Position numbers and translations under genes: made by a program | The notes under the pieces: generated by a model | Database searches by the model: none | What the model saw: only the letters and a program-made list of their open reading frames with translations | What the model was told of the DNA's origin: nothing | From: CAYYJM01 sp964471755 | Lineage (GTDB): Bacteria; Planctomycetota; Planctomycetia; Gemmatales; Gemmataceae | Reading direction: 5' to 3' | NCBI GenBank assembly: GCA_964471755.1 | Contig: CAYYJM010000079.1 | Coordinates: 1 to 22,671, forward strand | DNA: 22,671 nt | In this document: in pieces, positions 7,886 through 15,205 of the stretch | Numbering within the stretch: position 1 is the stretch's first letter | Layout of the letters: every line of letters begins with the position of its first letter

Positions 7886-8141
7886 CCATGCGCTGAATCT
7901 CGTCGGCGAGGGCTCCGAAGGTCATGCTGGCGACGGCCGGCCCGATCTCGGCCAGGCCGAGTTCGACGCCGGTCTTCTCCTCCATGAACAGGACCAGATC
8001 GACGGCCTCCATGCTGTTGCTGATGATGTCGCGCGGCTTGATGCTCTCGAACGAGTCGAGCATCTCCGGCGGCAGACGGGCCGTGAAGTAGGCCCGCAGA
8101 TGGTCGAGGATCATGTCGCGTTCCATGCAGAGCCCCTTCAT
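7866..8141 (-). CDS. Acyl carrier protein
   Basis: A 91-residue four-helix carrier protein. The phosphopantetheine site is Ser43 in NSMEAVDLV, matching the DSLDxVEL consensus, followed by LFMEEKTGVEL as helix 2/3 of the fold. The ATG at 8141 overlaps the stop of the type III PKS gene (ATGA), so the two are translationally coupled. An internal ATG at 8126, preceded by AAGGGG, is an alternative start that would remove five residues. The holo-protein would carry acyl or polyketide intermediates as thioesters; the Sfp-type transferase at 16718 could add the prosthetic group. It is more divergent than a fatty-acid AcpP, and its gene pairing suggests it serves the PKS. The 3' end overlaps the patatin-like gene on the other strand. 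Confidence 0.85.
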   Translation of the reverse strand: MKGLCMERDMILDHLRAYFTARLPPEMLDSFESIKPRDIISNSMEAVDLVLFMEEKTGVELGLAEIGPAVASMTFGALADEIQRMVTASRA

Positions 8142-9208
8142 CGCACCCGGCGGACGCGACCATAGATGACCGTGAAGCCGGCTCCCATCGTCAGCAGGTT
8201 GACCGCCGCTCCGACCGCGGCGGTCGCGGCGACCTCGTGCAGGATGTGCAGGATGCCGACGCTGCTCATGTTGGACCGTTGCCGGTAGTGGGCCATCGTG
8301 GGTCGCAGGGCTTCGCTGGCCAGGCCCAGCGGCTTGGCCAGTCGAACGAGCAGGGCAATCCCCGCCGGATGGATCGCCCAGAGTGCCTCATCTTGCCAGA
8401 GGGGCCGTACCGCGGTCAACGTCTCCTGGACGAGACGGCGCACCTCGCCATCGAAGGCGCGGTGGTCGCGCAGGGCGAAGGTGTAGTAGCCGTGGTAGCC
8501 CCAGCGGATCAGATCGAGGCCGGTGCTGGCGAACTGGCGGGGGTGGATCTCGTCGATGGCGAGGGCGAGTGGGCCGGCGTCGGGATCATCGGTGATCCAC
8601 AGGGCGGCGGCTCCGTCGCCGAAGGTGCAGTTGCCCTGCCAGCCGTCGTGGGTGGTGGCCGCCAGGTCGATCAGGGTCGAGGGGGCCTCGACGACCACGA
8701 GCAGAACCTGGCGGAAGCTGGCGGCCAGTGAGCGGACCAGGTTCAGGGCCTGGATGCTGCCCGTGCAGCCGACGTTGGCCAGATCGATCAGCAGCGCGTC
8801 GGGGCGAACACGCTCGCCGAGTCGCTGGGCCATGCGATAGCTGAGGCCGGGCATCAGGTTGCCGGTCGCGGTCGTCGTGACGATGGCGTCGAGCGGCCCG
8901 GTGGCGCTGGCCAGGGCGGGAGCGATCTCCGTGGCGAGGTGATCCAGGGCGAGGTCGGCTCCGCGCTCGAAGCCGGCGGCGCGGGCATCGAACCCGGACG
9001 GAAGGATCTCGCCGGGCAGACAGTGGCGGACACGGTCGCCGATCAACTGGAAGGCGACGTGTTCCTGAAGTTGCTTCCGTTCCGCGTCGGGCAGATCGAC
9101 CTGTTCCAGGGCGGGTTGATAGACAGCGTGAAGTTCCTGGTTCGTCCAGGGTCTGCCGAGAACGGGGGTGAAAAGCTGGTTGATGAACCGCATCACCAGG
9201 GGACCCAT
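8138..9208 (-). CDS. Type III polyketide synthase (chalcone synthase superfamily)
   Basis: With ATG 9208 the protein has 356 residues. The catalytic Cys is in NVGCTGSIQAL (C148), His in WAIHPAG (H280) and Asn in SNMSSVGILHIL (N313). The His-Asn spacing of 33 equals that of plant chalcone synthase (H303/N336), and WAIHP with NMSS separates it from KAS III enzymes. GDGAAALWI is the usual family block near the active site, and the C-terminal GAG corresponds to the GPG loop. Such enzymes condense a starter acyl thioester with malonyl units to give pyrones, resorcinols or long-chain polyketides. The frame stays open to 9340, but the added residues are not family-like; ATG 9193 is another possible start and neither has a clear SD. 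Coupling to an ACP gene suggests an ACP-bound starter or product. Confidence 0.82.
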   Translation of the reverse strand: MGPLVMRFINQLFTPVLGRPWTNQELHAVYQPALEQVDLPDAERKQLQEHVAFQLIGDRVRHCLPGEILPSGFDARAAGFERGADLALDHLATEIAPALASATGPLDAIVTTTATGNLMPGLSYRMAQRLGERVRPDALLIDLANVGCTGSIQALNLVRSLAASFRQVLLVVVEAPSTLIDLAATTHDGWQGNCTFGDGAAALWITDDPDAGPLALAIDEIHPRQFASTGLDLIRWGYHGYYTFALRDHRAFDGEVRRLVQETLTAVRPLWQDEALWAIHPAGIALLVRLAKPLGLASEALRPTMAHYRQRSNMSSVGILHILHEVAATAAVGAAVNLLTMGAGFTVIYGRVRRVR

Positions 9209-9264
9209 CAGGGGAGGTTCACACGAGCCTGCCCACGATATACGAAGCCGACCCGGAAGAACAA

Positions 9265-9302
9265 GGCGGGCCGACCGGCAAAATCCGTCTGACCGGCCCG
9301 CC
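9265..9302. promoter_or_regulatory. Inverted repeat in the divergent PKS / patatin 2 intergenic region
   Basis: GGCGGGCCG (9265-9273) pairs perfectly with CGGCCCGCC (9294-9302) around a 20-base loop containing CAAAATC. It lies between the two divergent starts (9208 minus, 9430 plus). It may be an operator or an RNA hairpin in the leader of the PKS transcript. Confidence 0.4.
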
Positions 9303-9429
9303 AGAGCGGTGAACTCGGCGAGCGTGTCAGAGTGGTTCAAGGCGTCGGACGCGGCGAGACGATGGGTACTCCACCTACTCGTTTTGCGCCAGCGCCCGGC
9401 GCTCCCCTGGCCTGAACTCCAGGAACGCC

Positions 9430-10584
9430 ATGAGCCGCCAAGGTCTTTTCGGAAGCGTGGTCCTGCTCCTGGGCATTGTCAGTGCCGCCTTGACGGTGTC
9501 CATCCAGCCGGCCCAAACGCAGCCACTGCCGCACCTCCCCGCCGGGGGACCGATCTTTGAGCGCGCGATCCTCTTCTCCGGTCTGGCGACCGACTGGGTC
9601 GTGCATCTGGGCGTGTTCGATGCCGCGGTGGACCACGGCTATTCGCCCGATGTGATCCTGGGCACGAGTGGTGGCTCGCTGGCCGCCGCCATCGTCGGGG
9701 CCTATCCCGATCGGCGAGCGCGGATGGAACTGCTCGGCACCGAGACGTTCCATCAGCTGGTGCTGGCTCCACAGATCGTTCGACGACGGCTCGGTCCGAT
9801 TGGCGTCCGGGCGCTGGGCTGGATTGCACGGGGGCGAGGCCTGGATTTCCGACCGCCGAATCTGTTCGCGCCGGCCGTCTTCGATGTGCCGCAGAATCTC
9901 GCTCCGAGCCACCTGGGCCGGCCCTTTCCGACCGGGCCTGAGGGGCCGAAGGTGATCCTGATTGGCGGCCTGGTCAACCCGGCGTTCTTCCACACGACCT
10001 GGGGCGATTCGCACTACTTCACCGAGACCTGGTTCACCGATCGGATCACGGCTCAGGCCCTGGCTGGTGGCACGTCGGTGATCGGCACGGCCTATCCCGG
10101 CAGTTACGTCCGGCCATGCGCCTGTGTCCAGGGCGAGGTGACGCTCGGTGCCGCTGTTCGCTCGTCGATGGCGGAGCCGTACATGGTGTCGCCGGCGGTG
10201 GTCAACGGGAACTACTACGTCGGTGGCGGCATCAATCTCTGGCCGATCGAGCTGGCCCGCACGGTCGCCCGTCGGGTGATGCATGCTCGGCATCAACCGC
10301 TCGACACGATCAAGGAAATCGGCAGTCTCAGCGCGTTCGGATACCGTCAGCGGGAGCGTCAGAAGGTGGTCGAGGCTCAGCCGGCCGAGGTGGTCGTGGA
10401 CCTGACTCATCCGCCTGGCCCGGACGTGTCGTTCTGGCCGGAGATCACCGGGCTGCGTCTGGTGGGCGGCGTGCCGGAAGACCGGACGGACTTTCTACGG
10501 CGGGTGTCGGCCCTCTATCGCTACGGCTACGAGCAGGGTCGGGCGGCCTTTCCCCACTGCTGCCCGGTGACGGCCCGACCCTGA
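9430..10584 (+). CDS. Secreted patatin-like protein, copy 2
   Basis: A 384-residue paralogue of the gene at 6758. After an N-terminal hydrophobic segment (GSVVLLLGIVSAALTV, signal peptide), it shares FERAILFSGL, the GTSGG elbow (Ser80), RPFPTG, SMAEPYM, YVGGGINLWP (263-272) and VSALYRYGYEQG with copy 1. As in copy 1, the position expected to be the catalytic Asp of the DGG motif is Gly (G265). AGGAA before the ATG supports the start. The two patatin genes flank the PKS/ACP pair, which suggests that the paralogues serve the same pathway or came from a local duplication. Family membership is clear from the fold motifs. Lipase activity cannot be assumed. A Cys pair near the C-terminus (HCCPV) parallels CGC in copy 1. 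Confidence 0.75.
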   Translation: MSRQGLFGSVVLLLGIVSAALTVSIQPAQTQPLPHLPAGGPIFERAILFSGLATDWVVHLGVFDAAVDHGYSPDVILGTSGGSLAAAIVGAYPDRRARMELLGTETFHQLVLAPQIVRRRLGPIGVRALGWIARGRGLDFRPPNLFAPAVFDVPQNLAPSHLGRPFPTGPEGPKVILIGGLVNPAFFHTTWGDSHYFTETWFTDRITAQALAGGTSVIGTAYPGSYVRPCACVQGEVTLGAAVRSSMAEPYMVSPAVVNGNYYVGGGINLWPIELARTVARRVMHARHQPLDTIKEIGSLSAFGYRQRERQKVVEAQPAEVVVDLTHPPGPDVSFWPEITGLRLVGGVPEDRTDFLRRVSALYRYGYEQGRAAFPHCCPVTARP

Positions 10585-10592
10585 TTCCGGGC
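10573..10592 (+). terminator. Weak hairpin at the end of patatin copy 2
   Basis: GCCCG pairs with CGGGC around ten bases, followed by GTTAGTTCTCT. The stop codon lies inside the loop. The short stem and mixed tail make this a weak terminator candidate. Confidence 0.25.
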
Positions 10593-10601
10593 GTTAGTTC
10601 T

Positions 10602-10631
10602 CTCGACGAGGTGGCTCATTCCGGGTACAGT
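10602..10631 (+). promoter_or_regulatory. Possible promoter of the TIGR02996/LRR gene
   Basis: CTCGAC, an 18-base spacer and TACAGT (10626-10631) lie 28 bases before the ATG. The -10 matches well and the -35 poorly. Confidence 0.3.
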
Positions 10632-10658
10632 GGCGGAAGCCAACTCGGAGGAAGCACC

Positions 10659-11609
10659 ATGGGAATGGATGAAGCGTTCCTGGAGTCGATCCACCAAACG
10701 CCTGATGACGACACGCCGCGTCTCATCTACGCCGACTGGCTCGAAGACCACGGCGACGAGGCCGCCCAGCCGCGGGCGGCGCTCATTCGAGCGCAGTGTG
10801 CCCTGGAACGTCTACCGCCCAACGATCCGGGTCGGCCAGCACGGGAGGCCGAGGCGGCGAAGATCCTCAAGGCCCACGGCAAGAAGTGGACGGCCGATCT
10901 TCGCAAGGCGAAACTCGTCTCCACCTGGACGTTCCGCCGGGGCTTCCTCGACAGCGTCACGATGAAGGCACCGCGATTCGCCACGACGGGAGACCGTCTG
11001 TTCCAGCTCGTGCCGATGCTCCGCGCGGTGCGCTTTCCCGACGCCTCGAACGAACTTCGCTATCTGACCCAGTCGCCGCACTTCTCCCGGTTGGCCGAGG
11101 TGGATCTGAGCAAGATGTGCAGCTGTGGCTACTGTCGAATCCACGCGGAACTGCGCACCCTGTTCACCGCACCCGTCGCCACCAACGTGACCGTTCTGAA
11201 CCTGGCCGACAATCGGCTTGACGAAGCCGTCCTGCGCGACCTGATCTCTTCGCCGCAGCTTGCCGGCCTGACAGCGCTCAACGTCTCGGACAACCTGTTC
11301 GGTAACGCTGGCCTGACCGTTCTGGCCGAGACGCTGCCGACCACGATCCGACAGTTGATCGTGCGAAACACGCAGGGGCATCATCGTATCAGCGTACCGG
11401 GAGCCCGTGCCCTGGCCGGGTCGGAACGGCTCGCCGGACTGAAGGTGCTGGATCTGCACGGCAACCGCCTCTCGTCCACGGGGGCGATGGTCGTGGCCGA
11501 GTCGCCGCACCTGGTGAATTTGGAACGTCTGATCGTCAGTGACAACAAGATTGGTCCCGCCGGTGCGAAGGCTCTCCGGGCTCGTTTCGGTGACCGGGTG
11601 GAGTTGTAA
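10659..11609 (+). CDS. TIGR02996 domain protein with leucine-rich repeats
   Basis: A 316-residue protein. Residues 1-45 are the TIGR02996 repeat-companion domain, recognised by DEAFLESIHQTPDDDTPRL followed by IYADWLEDHGDEAAQPRA. This domain is expanded in Gemmata-like planctomycetes and is usually followed by leucine-rich repeats. Here the repeats run from about residue 165 to the end: VTVLNLADNRLDE, LTALNVSDNLFGNAG, LKVLDLHGNRLSSTGA, LERLIVSDNKIGPAGAKAL. A CSCGYC cluster before the first repeat could bind metal. ATG 10659 is supported by GGAGGAA upstream. No signal peptide is visible, so it is probably cytoplasmic. The function is unknown; LRRs suggest protein binding. It is a marker of the likely host lineage rather than part of the neighbouring pathways. 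Confidence 0.85.
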   Translation: MGMDEAFLESIHQTPDDDTPRLIYADWLEDHGDEAAQPRAALIRAQCALERLPPNDPGRPAREAEAAKILKAHGKKWTADLRKAKLVSTWTFRRGFLDSVTMKAPRFATTGDRLFQLVPMLRAVRFPDASNELRYLTQSPHFSRLAEVDLSKMCSCGYCRIHAELRTLFTAPVATNVTVLNLADNRLDEAVLRDLISSPQLAGLTALNVSDNLFGNAGLTVLAETLPTTIRQLIVRNTQGHHRISVPGARALAGSERLAGLKVLDLHGNRLSSTGAMVVAESPHLVNLERLIVSDNKIGPAGAKALRARFGDRVEL

Positions 11610-11681
11610 CGCGAAGGCGGCGAGATCGCCCCGGCGAGGCGTCCTGGTAGGGTATTAGTGCCCGATTCGCGCGACCACCCA

Positions 11682-11710
11682 TTGCGTCCGGGGTGGCGGA
11701 ACCCTATAAT
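11682..11710 (+). promoter_or_regulatory. Sigma-70 type promoter of the ffh operon
   Basis: TTGCGT (11682-11687), a 17-base spacer and a perfect TATAAT (11705-11710). Transcription should begin near 11717, giving a leader of about 64 bases. This contains a bulged hairpin (AGGACGCCG with CGGCGGTCCT) and ends in AGAGGGG ten bases before the ffh ATG. Confidence 0.7.
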
Positions 11711-11780
11711 TCACGTTTTACCGCCTTGCGCGCTCCAGGACGCCGCGTGCGCCGGCGGTCCTCAGAGGGGTTGACGACCC

Positions 11781-13226
11781 ATGTTTGAAGGTATTCAGCG
11801 CGGCCTGAGCGAGATCTTCAAGAAGCTCAGCGGCCGGGGCCGGATCACCGAGGCCAACATTCGCGAAGCGATGGCCGAGGTCCGCCGTGCGCTGCTCGAC
11901 GCCGACGTGAACTTCGACGTCGTCAACGCCTTCATCCAGCGCGTCACCGAGAAAGCCGTCGGCCAAACCGTCCTCCGCTCGCTCAACCCCGGCGAGCAGG
12001 TCATCAAGATTGTCTACGACGAACTCGTCGCCCTCATGGGGCCGGTCGATCCGAACATCAAGTTCGCCAAGGACCGACCGACGATCCTGATGCTGTGTGG
12101 CCTCCAGGGCCAGGGCAAGACGACCACCGCCGGCAAGCTGGCCCTGACCCTTCGCACCCAGGGCCGCAAGCCGCTCCTGGTGGCGGCCGACCTGCAACGA
12201 CCCGCCGCCGTCGAGCAGCTCAAGGTTCTCGGCCAGCAGCTCGGCGTCGCCGTCTACGCCGAGACGGGCTCGACGCCGGTCAACGTCTGCAAGAACGCGG
12301 TCGCCTTCGCGAAAACCAACGGGCTGGACACGATCATCCTCGACACGGCCGGGCGACTGCACGTCGCCGAGATGCCGATGGACGAGCTGAAGCAGATCGA
12401 TCGGCTCGTTCGGCCCGACGAGGTCTACCTCGTCTGCGATGCGATGACCGGTCAGGACGCCGTCCAGAGTGCCCGCGCGTTCAACGAGGCGCTCGACCTC
12501 AACGGCGTGATCCTGACCAAGATGGACGGCGACGCCCGTGGCGGTGCGGCCCTGTCGATCAAGGAAGTGACGCGCGTCCCGATCAAGTTCATCGGCGTCG
12601 GCGAGAAACTCGATCGCCTGGAGACGTTCCGGCCCGAGGGCATGGCCCAGCGCATCCTCGGTCAGGGCGACCTGATGGGCCTGGTCGAGCGAGTCGCCAG
12701 CGTTCAGCAGCAGTTGAGCGAGGAGGATCTCGCCCGCCAGCAGAAGATCGCCGAGAAGGGCGACTTCACCCTCGACGACTTCAAGGCCCAGTTCGCCCAG
12801 CTGAAGAAGATGGGCAACCTGAAAGACGTCGTCAAGATGATGCCCGGCATGGGCGATATGATCCCCGACGACGAGGACCCCGAGGCGGGCATCAAGCGCA
12901 TCCAGGGCATCATCGACTCGATGACGAAGGCGGAGCGCAAGGACCCCGACGTGATCGATCTGAGCCGACGTCGGCGAATCGCGATCGGGGCCGGCGTCGA
13001 GGCGCACGAGATCAAGCAGTTCCTGACGCAGTTCGAGCAGGTCCGGACGCTGATGCGGCAGATGGCGAAGATGTCCATCTGGGATCGCATGAAGATGATC
13101 ACCGGTCTGGGTCGGCAGGGAGCGTTCATGCCCGGCTCGAACGTGCTACAGAAGAAGGGCGACACGGGGCATCGCAAATCGCCCAAGGAACGGGCGAAGG
13201 AACGGAAGAAGAAAAAGAAGAAGTGA
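11781..13226 (+). CDS. ffh: Signal recognition particle protein Ffh (SRP54)
   Basis: A 481-residue GTPase that binds SRP RNA and targets signal-bearing nascent chains to FtsY at the membrane. The N domain occupies about residues 1-95. The G domain has GLQGQGKTT at 107-115, DTAGR at 188-192 and TKMDGDARGG at 246-255. The methionine-rich M domain includes QLKKMGNLKDVVKMMPGMGDM and ends in SRRRRIAIGAG, the RNA-binding helix-turn-helix region. The tail is an extended basic run (KERAKERKKKKKK). The length is normal for the family. It is first in a classical operon with rpsP, trmD and rplS, and its own promoter is visible. There is nothing unusual in the catalytic motifs. Confidence 0.97.
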   Translation: MFEGIQRGLSEIFKKLSGRGRITEANIREAMAEVRRALLDADVNFDVVNAFIQRVTEKAVGQTVLRSLNPGEQVIKIVYDELVALMGPVDPNIKFAKDRPTILMLCGLQGQGKTTTAGKLALTLRTQGRKPLLVAADLQRPAAVEQLKVLGQQLGVAVYAETGSTPVNVCKNAVAFAKTNGLDTIILDTAGRLHVAEMPMDELKQIDRLVRPDEVYLVCDAMTGQDAVQSARAFNEALDLNGVILTKMDGDARGGAALSIKEVTRVPIKFIGVGEKLDRLETFRPEGMAQRILGQGDLMGLVERVASVQQQLSEEDLARQQKIAEKGDFTLDDFKAQFAQLKKMGNLKDVVKMMPGMGDMIPDDEDPEAGIKRIQGIIDSMTKAERKDPDVIDLSRRRRIAIGAGVEAHEIKQFLTQFEQVRTLMRQMAKMSIWDRMKMITGLGRQGAFMPGSNVLQKKGDTGHRKSPKERAKERKKKKKK

Positions 13227-13230
13227 CACC

Positions 13231-13297
13231 CATTTAGCCGCCGGCCTGTCGGCGGTGCTTTGGGACGAAACCCCGCCGGGTCGCCGGCGGCTAAATG
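13231..13297. repeat. Large inverted repeat between ffh and rpsP
   Basis: CATTTAGCCGCCGGC (13231-13245) is repeated exactly as its reverse complement at 13283-13297, with a 37-base centre that has a further GGCGG/CCGCC stem. It begins four bases after the ffh stop and ends where the rpsP SD (GGAGAGG, 13297-13303) begins. It may be a REP-like mobile palindrome or a structure controlling rpsP translation. Confidence 0.8.
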
Positions 13298-13309
13298 GAG
13301 AGGACCGAC

Positions 13310-13624
13310 GTGGCTGTTCGCATTCGCATGAAGAAGATGGGTCGCAAGCACCGACCGTACTACCGCATTGTGGCCATCGACCATCGCCAGCCGCGCGACG
13401 GCCGGGTGATCGAGGAACTCGGCACCTACGACCCGATGATGGCCGACAAGGAGCGCCGTGTCGTCCTGTCGGCGGCCCGGCTCAAGTACTGGCTGAGCGT
13501 CGGTGCTCTGCCGTCGGAGAACGTTCAGGTCTTCCTGAACAAGTACCTGGCCAAGTTCGAGCAGCGCGAGGCCGAGCAGGCGGCGACGGCGAGCCAGCAG
13601 CCGGCAGCGACGCCAGCGAGCTAA
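13310..13624 (+). CDS. rpsP: 30S ribosomal protein S16
   Basis: A 104-residue protein of the small ribosomal subunit. It reads AVRIRMKKMGRKHRPYYRI then IDHRQPRDGRVIEELGTYDP, the standard S16 N-terminal half, followed by WLSVGALPSENV. The GTG at 13310 is taken as the start because S16 normally begins MAVRIR and GGAGAGG lies six bases before it. An in-frame ATG at 13295 would add five atypical residues and lies inside the inverted repeat. The Ala/Gln-rich C-terminal tail is an extension often seen in GC-rich genomes. Only 19 bases separate it from trmD, so no rimM gene is present between them. Confidence 0.95.
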   Translation: MAVRIRMKKMGRKHRPYYRIVAIDHRQPRDGRVIEELGTYDPMMADKERRVVLSAARLKYWLSVGALPSENVQVFLNKYLAKFEQREAEQAATASQQPAATPAS

Positions 13625-13643
13625 CCCCGTTCCGGGCCGGATC

Positions 13644-14372
13644 ATGCGCTTCGACGTGCTGACCCTGTTTCCCGAGATCTTCGCCGGGTATCTGACGCAG
13701 AGCCTGCTCAAGCTGGCCATCGAGCAGGGTCTCGTACAGATCCACCTGTGGAACATCCGTGACTGGGCGAAGGGGAAGCATCACAGCGTGGACGATCGGC
13801 CCTTCGGCGGCGGTCCTGGCATGGTGATCATGCCCGAGCCGGTCTTCGACTGTGTGGAGGCCGTCCAGGCCCGGGGCGACGAGCCCGGCCAACTGGTGCT
13901 GCTGACGCCGACCGGGCGACGACTGAACACGCCGTTCGTGCAGGAGTTGGCGGCGTCGCATCGGCGACTGCTCCTGCTCTGCGGCCGATACGAGGGCTTC
14001 GACGAACGCATCCGTCTGGGCCTGCGACCGCTGGAGATCTCCATCGGCGACTTCGTCTGCAATGGCGGCGAGGTGCCGGCCATGGTCGTGATCGATACCG
14101 TGATCCGGTTCGTGCCCGGCGTTCTGGGCGACCCGGACAGCCTAGCGGAGGAATCGCACAACGAGGAGGGCCGGCTGGAGTATCCGCAGTACACCCGGCC
14201 GCGTGTCTTCCGTGGCCTGGAAGTGCCCGAGATTCTGTTGAGCGGCAACCACCCGGCCATCGCCGCCTGGCGGCGCGAGCAATCCCTGCGACGCAGCCAG
14301 GAAGGTGAGGCCAGCGAGACATCGCCCCAGACACCCCCGAACACCCCTGACGACGGAGGTAACGAGCCATGA
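13644..14372 (+). CDS. trmD: tRNA (guanine-37-N1)-methyltransferase TrmD
   Basis: A 242-residue SPOUT-class enzyme that methylates G37 of tRNAs from S-adenosylmethionine, preventing frameshifts. Family blocks are FGGGPGMVIMPEPV, LLLCGRYEGFDERI, the trefoil-knot segment SIGDFVCNGGEVPAMVVIDT with RFVPGVLGD, and EYPQYTRPRVF. The length is usual apart from a Ser/Thr/Pro-rich tail (about 25 residues ending GGNEP). The stop overlaps the rplS start (ATGA). Confidence 0.96.
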   Translation: MRFDVLTLFPEIFAGYLTQSLLKLAIEQGLVQIHLWNIRDWAKGKHHSVDDRPFGGGPGMVIMPEPVFDCVEAVQARGDEPGQLVLLTPTGRRLNTPFVQELAASHRRLLLLCGRYEGFDERIRLGLRPLEISIGDFVCNGGEVPAMVVIDTVIRFVPGVLGDPDSLAEESHNEEGRLEYPQYTRPRVFRGLEVPEILLSGNHPAIAAWRREQSLRRSQEGEASETSPQTPPNTPDDGGNEP

Positions 14373-14788
14373 TGAATGAGTTGATGAAGAAGGTCGAAAC
14401 GGCGGCCATGAAACCCGAGGTGCCGAAGTTCGAGATCGGCGACACGATCGACGTCCACCTGCGCATTCTGGAAGGCAACAAGGAACGTGTGCAGGTCTTC
14501 AATGGCACGGTGATCGCTCGTCGGGGCGACGGCATCCGCGAGATGTTCACGGTTCGTCGTATCGTCCAGGGCGAGGGCGTCGAGCGGACTTTCCCGGTCC
14601 ACAGTCCGAAGATCGCCAAGATCGAGGTCAAGCGCAGCGGCGAGACCCGCCGGGCGAAGCTCTACTACCTGCGTGATCGCGTCGGCAAGGCGACCCGTCT
14701 GCGCGAGCGGAAGGCGAAGGAGACGCCGGAAGCCGCCGCCAAACGGACGCGCAAGAAGCCGGCCAAGAAGGGGAATACCACCAAGTGA
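14369..14788 (+). CDS. rplS: 50S ribosomal protein L19
   Basis: A 139-residue large-subunit protein at the 30S-50S interface. FEIGDTIDVHLRILEGNKER, VQVFNGTVIARRGDGIREMF and FPVHSPKIAKIEVKRSG are standard L19 blocks, and KLYYLRDRVGKATRLRE closes the core. A Lys/Ala-rich tail of about 22 residues follows. GGAGGT lies about eight bases before ATG 14369, which overlaps the trmD stop; a second Met follows directly and could serve instead. Confidence 0.96.
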   Translation: MMNELMKKVETAAMKPEVPKFEIGDTIDVHLRILEGNKERVQVFNGTVIARRGDGIREMFTVRRIVQGEGVERTFPVHSPKIAKIEVKRSGETRRAKLYYLRDRVGKATRLRERKAKETPEAAAKRTRKKPAKKGNTTK

Positions 14789-15198
14789 GCGGTCCCACCG
14801 CCCGGTTGCCCTGGTGGCGGCGCTGGTTCGGCACGCGCTCGGAGCGTGTCGCGGCTCGCTACTTGCAACGGCGGGGGTATCGCATCGTCGCCCGCAACTA
14901 CACCTGTCCGCACGGCGAACTGGACCTGGTCGCCGTGCAGGGCAGGTGTGTCGTTTTCGTCGAGGTCCGCTCGACCGAATCGGACGATGCCGAGCGGCCC
15001 GCGGCGTCCGTGGACCGGACCAAGCAGACGAAACTGACGCAGGTGGCTCTCCACTTTCTGCGGGCGAAGGGCCTGTTGGGCTGCTCCGCGCGGTTCGACG
15101 TACTCACCCTGCACACCCCGGCCGGGGCGCGCGAACCCGAGGTCACCCACTATCCTCAGGCCTTCGAGGCCGTTGGACGGTTCCAGATGCACTCGTGA
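14785..15198 (+). CDS. yraN: UPF0102 (YraN) family nuclease-fold protein
   Basis: A 137-residue protein whose GTG start overlaps the rplS stop (GTGA), so it is the last gene of the ffh operon. GELDLVA at 44-50 and VFVEVRS at 57-63 are the two signature blocks of the YraN family, which has a PD-(D/E)XK endonuclease-like fold; Asp47 and Glu60 are the expected metal ligands, and Arg62 stands where Lys is usual. Its cellular function is unknown. Linkage to rplS is seen in other bacteria. A dispersed repeat array begins eight bases after the stop. Confidence 0.88.
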   Translation: MSGPTARLPWWRRWFGTRSERVAARYLQRRGYRIVARNYTCPHGELDLVAVQGRCVVFVEVRSTESDDAERPAASVDRTKQTKLTQVALHFLRAKGLLGCSARFDVLTLHTPAGAREPEVTHYPQAFEAVGRFQMHS

Positions 15199-15205
15199 GG
15201 TAACC

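Noticed and set aside
9325..9400. tRNA-Ser/Leu-like start (TCAGAGTGGTTCAAGGCG) in the PKS/patatin 2 spacer
   Set aside because: It resembles a D-arm, but no matching acceptor stem, anticodon stem or GGTTCGA-type T-arm follows.
12095..13237. Long plus-strand frame overlapping ffh in another frame
   Set aside because: It is low-complexity Arg/Gly/Asp sequence typical of a shadow of ffh, which has all SRP54 motifs.
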